From the NCBI RefSeq assembly GCF_032362555.1, contig NC_083512.1, forward strand, positions 8,854,001-8,918,000: 64,000 bases of DNA, given 5' to 3'. Position numbers and translations under genes: made by a program. Below, piece by piece: positions 9,802 to 21,800 of the stretch. The notes under the pieces are model-generated. The model searched no databases and was not told where the DNA came from. It saw nothing but the letters and a program-made list of their open reading frames with translations. Source of the DNA: Amyelois transitella. Lineage: Eukaryota; Arthropoda; Insecta; Lepidoptera; Pyralidae. Position 1 is the first letter of the stretch. The number at the start of each line of letters is the position of its first letter.

Positions 9802-12800
9802 TCACTTGAGCCGCTGCGTGACGTTGGCGAGCGCCACCGCGAAGGCCTGCAGCGCTGAGAACGGGTACTGGAAGTCCAGAGTGTACGCGTTGCCGTCTAT
9901 GCGACCGAATTGCATTACCTGGAAAAACAAAGATACGAACAAAATGAAAATACTTTGAAGCTAATGAAATATTTTTTCAAATTATTGTTCCTGAATGCTA
10001 TTAGATTAAAAAATTATCATGTCGATGTACATAGTTCTGTAAGAATGCAGTGAGTTGATAAGGGCATTGCTACAGTTTTATCTGGCGCAGCTAGAAGGTA
10101 CAGCGCGGCTTTAAAATTTTTTTATAAAGCTTCTAGACAATTATGATTTTAATGTAAATAACTTGTAGCCACCTGCTTCCCGTGGTACTCGATCTGGAAG
10201 TTCTTGGCGGACTCCTGCGTGACTCGGCCTCCGAAGTCCAGTTGGTAGACTTGGCTGTTCTCGTTCCACATGGGCGCCTTATTGTGCATCACCAGCTGTC
10301 TCCGCGACGACGCCGGGCACGGCCCTCCGACAGTGCCGCAGCGTTTTAGCTGGAAGCAGATGTAAATCATTATTGCAAAGGGATGGAAATCATTGTTGTA
10401 GATATTTCTGCCAACTTAAGCATGTAAATTCTATTATTTTGTGTTACCGGATCATGTTTTTGTTGTGTCATGGAACTGTTGTCTGACTATGATGCTACTA
10501 CAAACGAACATTATCTTATAACAAGTTAGTAGACTTGCATTGTCACAAAGTTTTTGAACAAAACCGAACTGACCTTATTTCTTAGCTGTGCTTTCTGGAA
10601 GCTTTCCAAGTCGCGGTAGTTTTTGCTGTTGACCTCGTTGTAGCCGTTGGAGTACTCGTCGTCGGAGCTCTCGGACGGCTTCTTGTTGCGTCTCCGGTTC
10701 AGGAGGGGCGAATTGAGCAATTGTCTGTGGATGAAAGTTATCTATAGACATAAGCCTCTCGCCTACGCCTCTCTCCAGGAGGGGTAGGCAGAGACTACAT
10801 CTCTCATCTTAGGTACTTCAATTTTCCTCCAAGATCATGAACATTCATTTATGTATTCATAAAATATTTTAACGATGATTTCTGGTCCGCTTATTAACAT
10901 ATTTTCTTAAATGTTTTTCTACTTAATTTCTGTTATAAACTTGTTACCAACGTTTTTCACCCAGAATGGCAACCAATATATGTAGTTTTAACATTTACTT
11001 CATTATGGAATGAATATACCGGGAGTATGGGTTTACCTTATAGGCGAGGCAGAGGAGTATCTGGTCCGCCTCGGTGTGGCGGGCGCGGGGGGCGGGGCGG
11101 CCCTCGCGGGGCGCGGGGAGGCGGGCGCCGAGCTCACCTCCCGCGCCTGCGCACTGCGCGAGCCCCGCCCCGATCGCGACGCCAACAAACGTAGAGCAAG
11201 CTGCTCTAGCGAACCTGGATATAGATTACATTTCATTAAAATGTTATATTCGAATTAGGGTTCACTCCCGGGAAAATTTCCAAAAATGACTATAAATGCT
11301 CCGTTTTACTATTTGGTAATGGAACTCTAAAATAGTCGAGCCACACTGAACACATCAGTTCAGTTGTTTGAGTTTAGAATAGAGAAATTAGTAAGGTAGA
11401 TAAATATAGATTGTTCTTTTATTACGTCGATAAAAATCAGCTAAAAAGATTATTTGAGTATTCCTACGGGAGTGAGGACCTGGGTAATAAATTGTTTAAA
11501 ATCAGTCTGTAGTGACACTTGTACTTATAGCGCTGGTATGGTCAATTTCTCCAGTAGTTCTAGTTCAATTTATATCACTCGTGCATTTCATGTGGGGATA
11601 CTAAACTACCTTCTACTATTTCGGTAACCGTCATGCACTACTTCACAAAAGGTCGTTTTTTTTTTAATTTTCAAGTTTTTCAGAATTTGGGCCTCACTAG
11701 GATTGGACCCAATAGCAAGAATGGCTTTTATGTTAATGACATTACTCTGCGCTTTAACTTATATATTATAAAGCTTAAGGTTGATTTATAAAATAAGATT
11801 TGCATGTCCTTTTTAGGGCATTACAAAATTTCTATTATTCTCTTTCTGCTACTCACCTCTCTGGAGAGGAATCTGAGGTGCGTCATAGGACCATATATCT
11901 ATTTGAGTCTAAATCGAGTATACATAGCTTAATGGCAATAACAAGTTCCGTTTTCTACTCCAGTTGCCGAAGTCAGGACATTTAATACTGTATTTACAAG
12001 GGGTCTATGGACGCATGCGAGTGTCGTGCTCAGGAAGACTACCGTACCAGCCCTCAAGCCAAAGTAGCACATACCTTTTTGAAGACTTTTTCAGCGACCC
12101 TGTTGTTATTTGGAAGACTTGTCTTTGATTCTGCAGACCCAAAATACATTTGAACAATAGAAAAATATATACCTACTTATTTGATTCTTTTTTATTTTTA
12201 TTTTACGATTCTTTTTTTTCCATATTAGATACATGTACTTCTATTACTACTATTAATCATCAAAAAACTTTTACTTTGAGAATCGGGTTTTCAAATGTGC
12301 TTTGTGCCTGCGAGAAGTCTTCATGTTTTCCGATAGTGCATCCGGGAAGTACGGCTGTGGTAGTGAGCGAAGCATCTACTCAGTACTAACTATAATACTT
12401 GCTGTAGTCTGAGTCGCTGTCAGCGGGCGGGCGGCTAACGGGCGCGGGCGCGGGCGGGTCGCGGGGCGGCGCGGGGCGGGACGCGGGCCCGCAGGCCGCG
12501 CACACGTAGGGCGGCGGCGCGGGCGGGCGGCGGTCGTAGGGCGCCACGAGGCGGCACACCGTGCACACCGGGTAGTCCCGCCGAGACCGCCGCCCACCCT
12601 CTTCCGCGCTCGTCGTGCTGGTGTCCTCTGTGCCCGTGCTCGTACACCGACCGCTAGAGTTCCCGGAAACGACGTCCGCTTTCGACGGTTCAGACTTCAA
12701 ATTCCTAACGTTCTTGTCCGCCGCCACCGAAAGCTCGCTCGAGTCTAAGCTCTTCGATTTCCCGCATTTCTTCAAACTCGGAGTCTTCGCGTTCTCGGCC

Positions 12801-15800
12801 TGTTTCGCGTCGGCGTTGCGCTGATGTCGTCGCGGCCTGCGCTGGCGCTTGTTGTTCACTAATATGAGCCGTCTCGGCGGTTCCCCGCGCAGCGCCGTGA
12901 GGCTGACGTGCGCGTGCAGCACTTGCGGGTCCACGAGGTCCAGGTAGCCCACGCTGCAACTCCTCGTCATGGTATCGTACACGGGCACGCTAGCGCACAC
13001 CGGACTGATCGGCACGACTGTAGTGGTCCTCTGCACTCTCACCTCCCTCCCCCTTTCAACTATGTTACTAATGTTCGTTTCAACAGGTGTCTCTTCGTCA
13101 ATGTACTTTAGGTCTTCACCCTTCTGCAAATTCTTCAGCGTCTCCACCCGCCTCGTCATCGCATCAGGATGAACTTCGTGTTCGTAATTCTTATTACACA
13201 ACGATTTCAATATCCTAGTGTTCATATCGTACGATGCCTCGCCTCTACTGCAGATATTTTTCCGCAGTTTCGAGAGGCAGTTGTCGGCGACGTGGCTGTC
13301 GCACTTCTTGATTGTGACCTGCCTACTCGGTTCTAGGGTTAAGTTTAAGCTGAACGATTGCTGTTCTATGTTGGAGAGGTTGGTTTTGAGGGAGACGTTA
13401 TCGCGTACAGCGTAGTCCGCGCGTCCACAGAAGTCTCCGCGTCCTCCGCATGTGACGGCCTGCGGGGAGGGTCTCTCAAAAATGATGTCTGTGGGCGCGA
13501 CGGCGTTCTTGGGGGACTGCAGCGTGGGCACGGAGCCCTCGCAGCGCAGCGGGGAGATGGCGTGGCGCCCCCCCGCACCCGCCGCCGCGTGCCCGCGCCT
13601 CACTGTGTACACTGGCTCGGGAACGCTACTCAAATCGTTAGTATCAATGTATGGAAACTCGTCGTAAGATTCTGCTCGCGCGAGCGACGGTCCACTACTG
13701 TTGTTATTGTTCGTCGAATAAACGTCAGTTTGATTCATGATGTTATTAGTGTTGTTTATTCTCTCGCTCAGCGTTAACTTTCTTCTGATGTTATTGTTAG
13801 TGTGCGACGGAGAATTGATAGTGTCCATAGACTGGAAGACTTCTTCCTCGTCCTCCGAGAATATATTTGGGTTGAAGTTTGGGTCTGGTCCCACCGGGTA
13901 GTCGTCCCGAAGTTCTGTAATCATGAGCGTCATCTGTCGCGGTTGGAGGTGTAGTAAGGACGTTTTGTACGTCACTTGTCCTAAGTTTGCCGGAACGTTT
14001 TTCGCTAGGCCGTGCATTTTGAACTTAGTGCCCCATATGTTGGAGGTCACTTCTACCAGTCTTACGTCCTAGAAATGAAAATAGGATTAACCTTAAATGT
14101 TAAATGAATTTAAACGTCTATTGAATTCTTTATGGGATGGATAGTGTTATTGATGTTTGAAATTTAAAATAAATCAAATACTCCCTTAATACCGTGCAAT
14201 CTTCATTTATATCCACATGAGTTATATTCCTTAATGAGGTTGCGGAAGTCAGACAGGAATCGCTTTGTGTAAAAACTTGTCTTACTCACTCCGCGATAAT
14301 AATAGTATTAGTTGTTGTTAGTAGATGTTAAAATGGAGCAAGTATAACACGAGTAGTTTACCTCAGGCAAGGAGTCGATGTAGGCGAGTTCGTCAGGCGC
14401 GTCGTCCTTGTCGCTCGCGTGGCGCATCTTGCGGCGCGAGCGAGCGCGGCGGCGGCGCTGTAGTCTGGGAGAGCCCGAGCAACCTGATTGGTCAATACAG
14501 TTGTTTTAATAATGGACATAACTGTTTTTTTTTTGTCAAGTTCGACATTTTGCTAATTTACTATTTTGAAAAATTTTGAATCGTTATTTTGCATAAAACG
14601 GCGGCAAAGTAGATTTTAAACACTAGGTAGGACTTATAAAATTGTAAATTTTCACATGTTTGATAATCTAAAGATCTTGAATCACATAAAATTTCACTTT
14701 TGACATTTTGAGACAACGTAAAAAGTCACTTAATCCGTTATTGTAACACTCTCCAATACACATGCTTATCCACGAACAATTAATAATCAATAATCCACAC
14801 TTATAAACCATAAATAGCGGAAAAAATATTTACAGCACAAACAAATGGCGTTTGGGTTCCAGCCAAAGAGCCCCATTGTAAATCTTTACTCATTAAATCC
14901 CCTGTCATGTTCACCTCCAAACTTTACTACGGAGAAAACTTTGAATTCGGCGAGGGAACTGATGGACACCACCTTAGGTAATTTATAGACAAGTTTGACC
15001 AATTTAATTAATTTCTTGATAAGACGTTCTACTTTCTTGAAGGGTTGGTTTCTCATATCTTCAACCTAAGTTAGGTTGAAGAATGAGAAACCAACCCTTT
15101 TTTTAATCGGTAAAAAAGTAATAAGTATTTTAACAGATATTGTAATATACAAATATTTCGAGAATGTACTTACTGCATAAGTATAATTTAACAGTATATT
15201 CAAAATAAAAATAAAAAATTAGTTCAGAAGTTTTGCTAGGTTTCCCTCCTCGTACATCAAAATACAATTACCTTCTTCCGGCTCCGTATCAGAGGAGGAA
15301 GTTTGTCCTTGCGGCGGCGGTCGTCGCGTCACTCTGGGCGAGCTGACACCGGCCACACTGCCGCCGCTGCTGCTGCTGCCGGTGCCGCTGCTGCTACTAC
15401 TGTTGCTGCTACACCGCACCGGGTTGGTGACGCTGTCTGGAATTTACATAGAGTCCTTTAAAATTAAGAAATTTGACAAATGTTATCTATATAGGCTAGA
15501 AAAATGGCATGACGACAAGTTGATAATTATTAAATGACTCAAAAGCCGAAATGCTTGTTGCGCAGTCGGTTATACAATAATATATATAACAAACAGGCCT
15601 GCCAGATGGTTCAGGCATAGTGTATAAGCCCCGGCCTCTTCGTCATTGTGTCGCTGCATAGCGCAGTATACGAGTAATGTAATGTGCGCCAGAGTTTAGT
15701 GGCGCAGTTGATAGAATAAAACGCACCTTCGGCTTGAGGGTCGAATATAACAAACTCAGGTCTGATCTTGCTAGTTCGGCGGCCTTTCAGTAACGGCACG

Positions 15801-18800
15801 AGTCCTCCCAGATGCTCCAGGTACAGAGTATAAGCTCCAGCCTCCTCGTCATCGTGACGCAGCATGGTGCAGTGTAATCGAGCCCCGGCGCCCGGCGGCC
15901 GGGACACGAACACGCGGAGTTCACTTATTTCTGGCACGTTACACTGTAAGAAGGCATTTGTTAACTGGATTAAAAGGTTCATTCGCAATCATATACACAA
16001 AATCTTTGAAACTATTGCAAAATTATTTTTTTAAAAGAACATTGGATAAGGTAACGGTCCGGCAAACCAGCCATAACCCACATTTTTGTTAAATTATTGC
16101 CCTAAAAATTCATGAACATGAAAATTTGAACATTACATAATTTCTCCTAAAATTTCTAAGTATGACGTGGTCAATAAAATATAAATAGGCAAGTATAAAT
16201 GAAACAGATTAAAATCACCCACGGCCTTTACACTCAACGGATTTAAGGATTATGGGGATTATTAGCTTTCGTTAATTCAATAAACTTTAACCTTGACGTT
16301 AATTTTACTTTACAATTAGTTACTGACAAACAAAAAGTTTACAGTATATTCAACACTATATTTGTATAACATATTATAACACATTGAATCTGAGACTAAA
16401 TACTCTTCTTAATCTTTGTGTAATCTCAGTAAGCACTCCATTATTGCCCGTGCTAATACGCTTCCAACTTGTTAGAAGTTGGAAGCGTATTATCACGGCA
16501 AGCCATTTTAGCTTCATATAAAACATCAAAATCTCATAACAGTATATGTTTGCCAGGGGAATGGATTCCCTTAAAGCCTGAGTCGGCCTCACTCTCGACA
16601 TCAGCTGTATGATGTCACCACGACCCACAGTCCTGAACTCTTACCCGTATAGTATGAGCGAAGAGGTTAGCTAACGCCGGCTGCAATCTTGGCGGGAGCG
16701 GCAGTAACCTCGCCAGACGTGGTTCTCTCAGCGCCTGAGCCGCTCGTACTCTGGCCAACAGTTGCAGTGGCGCCACCACACGCCACACGCGCGCAGTACA
16801 CACGGCGCCCCCCACGCTCACGAACAGCCGCCGCGCCGCGTGACCCCATGTTAATGCTGTTACGCGTGCCTGTGCCCAAATATAAAGGATTATCATTGTC
16901 AAAATATAACGATTTTTCTTCATAACGATAACGAAATAAGAACCATTATTTGTACCGAAGTTAATTAAAATAATTCTTACAATTTTTTTCTTTAAAAGTC
17001 AGTGAAGCTACGGAAAAATTATAGTCTTCTTAAAAAAACTCTCTTCTCGAAAACCACACTGCGTAACAGTACTTATCTATGCAATATTCAATAATGCTGA
17101 ATAGGCAGTGAATTCATAATATTAAAGCACCACGTTGGGCGCCAATTTACATAAAACTGAACAACCAAAGTTACGTAAACCGTATCAGTCAGTCCATGAT
17201 TTTGTAAAAACAAACGGCTTTTACGTAGCAGTTGAAACTGCAATTTTGAGTAAATATATGTATATGAAAACGATATTGGCGCCCAACATGGTACTAAAGT
17301 AATGTTTGTATTTCAAAAGATTTATTGATAATATAATGAATACCTGTGTATAGGGTATCGGCACTGTATAAATTAACGCGCCTGTATCCGAGTAGAATTT
17401 GACCACGTTTTTAAAGGGAGGCGAGTCGGGCGGCTCGTCTGTTTCTGTGAAAAACAAACATTTGATCATCAGTTTGGTTTAAGCAGATCCAGAATAAAAA
17501 ATATAGCAAAATGGATGGCATTTTATTTAGCTCATTAAAACTCAGCATTTTTATTAAGTAGCTCATTTAATAAAAATGCTGAGTTTTACACATGTATAAT
17601 CATATATATAAAATTCTTGTGTCACAATGTTCGTTCCCGTACTCCTCCGAACCGTACCGTACTTGTGAATGTCATGAAATTTTGTGAGCATATTGAGTAG
17701 GTCTGAGAATCGGCCAACATCTATTTTTCATACCCCATAGTGATAAGGGTTATCCACCCTTAACATTTTTTTTAACTAGAAATTTCTTATAAATTATTTA
17801 TATCGCAAAACAACGTTTGCCGGGACAGCTAGTAATTATTTTAAGATCTTCTTGCTATACGCCTTACCTACGTTCACCGAAGACTTCGATACTCCAGAGT
17901 TTCCTTGAACCTAATTTTTGTTTTAAATTATTCAGACGATAGTGACGATAAAGAACGGAAATGTCAAAAGAACACTGAATAGCTACCTACTGTAATATTT
18001 ATACCTCAAGTTGAATCTGCTTTTACGAAAATAAAAATGTACCGAAGTTATACTTAGATAGTTTAACGAAATAAAAAATTGAAAAACTTAATTTTCAACA
18101 AAAATATCTAGCTTTAGCGTTGAAACACGCACTGTTATTAGGTGTTTTGATAAATCGCATATGTGAAGTGATAAAGGAATCATTTAGTAGCCTTATTTTC
18201 TGATTGCAGATATTATCTCCGTTTCATTTTTTTCACACAAAGTTTTATTTGCTTTATTACCATCTTGTAAGGTTTCTTCCACAGAAATTGTAATTATTAT
18301 AAATAAGATTATTAATAGTCTTTTATTATTATATAAAATTAAAATATACAAATCTTGCAAAATTGATCCAACAATATACATAATAAAGACCTAGTTCTGA
18401 ATTTAACTTCATTTTCGGAAATGCCATACCTATGGTCGTACCTACCTACCTCTCGTAAGGTATTTAAATCATGTGACCTATTAAGCCTGGTCTTAATTAA
18501 TATGGACGGCAGCTGGCGGATATAAATGGCGGAATTATCTAAACATACGCAAATTAAGGTTGAGTTCGTGATTAAAGGGTCCAAACTAATTATAGCAATA
18601 TTTTCGGTAACCTGTTAATTTGTTTTCATATTTATTTTATATCACATAAGTAGCTTTAACCGTTAAATTATACGAATAAATTTATGAATAAGTAGAAAGT
18701 TTACATAGGTATTAGTTTAAATTAAAATATCAGATTCAGAATCAGACCTTGCTGACTGCGACTAAAATAGAAAAAGACCTTACAAAATAATAGTCACAAC

Positions 18801-21800
18801 GGAAAACATACTACTTATAGTTAAATTAAAGGGACATTTCAAATTTAGCAAATCTACCCAACAGATGATTAAGTATCTAAAAATAATTCAACGGATAATA
18901 CCGTTTTTGACGAAATTGTTTCACAAATGTGTCCTATTCCAGTCCTCCGCTAAATATAAACATCGAGAATCAATACAAAACGACCGCGACAATGTTGCAT
19001 TTTTAAGCAGAGTCCATATCCTTTTCTCCTGTCAGCAGCATTGTGAATTGGAAGCCTACATAAATGCATTGGAATTTAGCAACTATTACCAAACTAGAAA
19101 GATCAATATGGTACAAAGTTCGATAAATGTTGGCTGTACAACATAAAACAATGGGATTGTGTTTCATGCAACTCTCGAATCTTTTGCAGCCCTTCATAAA
19201 CTTCATAGTGGTCGTAAACCGCTTTCCGGATTGAAAAGCGGCCATGTCGTTTGTCATACAGTTAGAAACCTCGCATTTATCAAATCATCCACAATACGAC
19301 TGCCAACTATATTCGGGAACCTTTTCAATTGCGAGCTCTTTTTTACACACAAAAGTAGATAACATTGTCAAACTAGGAATTCAACAGATTTATGTGCCCG
19401 CCTGTTGTGTGATTGGTAAAAATACTGATACTCGTACTACCTACTTCAACAATGTCATCATTTCCAAGACCAAATAATAAGGCAGAAGTAATATCTAAGT
19501 AGAGGTATATAAGTCAGGTAACACTAAAACGTGAGACGTAATCTAGTTACAGTAAAGAAGTTTCAAAGATATAAGATACTACCTACCTATACTATATACC
19601 ATAATTGTAAAATCATCTTTGGAATGATGCCGACACGCAAACATGAAGATATTGTTTCTGTCTACTTACCAGGTAACAAGGTCCCAGCAACGGCGAGGAG
19701 TTCTCTCGAGTTGGCCCACTCCATAGCCAGAGTGTTCCCCCTGAGTCCAGTGCTTATCCTCGCTGGGCTGACGTCATCATGTCCACGCAACAACACTATC
19801 TCCCCGTTACCCAACGCCACAGCTAATACGTGTCCGCCATTGCTTTCGGTGCTTTCTTCGCCTTCCTCCATTTTGAACTTCTCGCACGACCAAGCCATGG
19901 ATGTTATGCCGCCCTCAGCCACTAGTTGCACCTGGGATAGTAAGTGAAATTGTAATAATAATAATTAATAACTGTACATGATTTACTTAAAAAACCGTTA
20001 GCAAATGTGTAGCAAGACCGATATTGAAATTTGGAAAGATAGAATATCTACACATAGAATTGTAACAATAACTTTATCCGAAACTCATGTTAAGGTTACA
20101 AAAGGCGGCCATTGTTACAATATTCAATTTTTTCCTGGTAAAACCACAAGAAAATTTCATAAGAGAGAATTTGGTTATCACGGTAAGTCGTAAGTATGCT
20201 TTTTTCTATCTAGTTTTACACTTAGTGTTGATTCTAACAATAGAAATGTTGCAGTAACTACTAATGACAGTTAGTTTGTAATTTAAGTTCTCTTGAAGAA
20301 AAATATATCTCGTGACCTCGAGTTTGCAATTACAAATATACAATATGTATAATCATTGATTTCACTGTTAACCAAAAGTCTGATAAAGTACAGTTTATAT
20401 AATTTATCAGCTTAAGAATGGCCATTAATATTAATAGATTCAAAACAAAACACATTCTAAAATACTTAGATACTAAACTTAAGTGCACTCATACTGTGTC
20501 ACTCAAGCCAAAACCCTTAAAAACCCGTTCGTCAGTTAGTTTATTTTTATTTCACTATTATTCATCAAGGTTACAACCCGAAAGCCTTGCTCTTGAGCAC
20601 GTACAACACATGCTGAAGATTATACTCCGTATAGATTAATATACCTATATGAATATCACATAGATGCTGTCATATTAGAAAAGAGACCAAACAAACATCT
20701 CAAAGTTTATCACATACTAGATTTGCGCAGGGATTATTATTAGTGTGGATATTATTTTGCCTTTGTTTAAAACGAAGGACGGGGAAGCTCTGGACAAAGC
20801 TATCTTAATCAAATAATCATCAGTCATCGATCTAGCGAAAGGTCGGGTCAAGAATAATAAAAATCACAGAAATTGACGATAGACTGTACTCGTAATAATA
20901 TTTTCAATGTTCTTCTGGATATCGCCCACAAAGAAAGGAAAAATAATTAATTTTTCAACGAATTTATTCTATCCGTATTTCTGCGGGGCCTAAACATCTT
21001 AACTTTCCATATTTTTGATTAGGCTTGTTATTTTTAAAGTATCATAAGAAAATACCTGTGAGACCATGGCACCGTGCACGTCCATAACTACGAGCTGCGC
21101 AGACGCTGTGCCCAGGTACACCTGGTTGTCATCCGGGGTCCAGCAGCCGCACGTGATGCGCGCGTCCAGAGACAGCATGGACGACCAGTACCGCTGGCCC
21201 GCCACCGAACCCACCAGCACGAAGCCATCCTGGACAAAAGTATATTTGTTTGTTTGTTTGAGAACCATTATTTTATGAGTAAATTAAAAAATAGATATGT
21301 ACTTTTGTCGTATATTATTTCTAGCCTGACCCGAAATCCTAAACCGGTCTGGGTCAAGTTAGGAAAAATATATTTTTTTTATTTAGAACCTAAATTCTTC
21401 TAGAAAAATTATGTAGGTTTATAAGTAGATTTGAGAGAGAAAGAGAGAGAGTAAGTATGCAAGTAGGTTTAAGTAGATTACGAGTAATTAATCATGAAAT
21501 AATCCTATAAATTTTCTATTTTAGAAAGTATTTTCTTTTTGTTTTTGTGTGTTGCATGCTAATACAGTTAACAAAATTAGTTAACAAAAAGACATATCTT
21601 TTATTTTTAATGGTATTCCGGAATGGATTTAACAAGGCATATCATTGTAATATTTGACTTGAAATTTAACAATCAACAATTTAACTCTAATTTTAATATT
21701 TAGAATAATCATGCGTACCTTTGTAATAACAGTATTTTAGATTTTTTTTCTTTTATACCTATTTAGCTGGGAGATTGACGAAATCTTAAGGAGAAACATA

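Noticed and set aside
9770..9958. Small plus-strand gene
   Set aside because: It is the complement of the TULP4 terminal exon, which matches the tubby C-terminus.
12435..13777. Several overlapping open frames on both strands within 12.4-13.8 kb
   Set aside because: They are alternative-frame readings of the GC-rich TULP4 exon 11.
15598..15674. Functional mutually exclusive exon
   Set aside because: No acceptor or donor stands at its borders in this sequence, so it is listed as a decayed copy.
15611..15988. 125-codon minus frame spanning TULP4 exon 8 and its copy
   Set aside because: It ignores the clear splice sites of exon 8 and reads the copy out of its ancestral frame.
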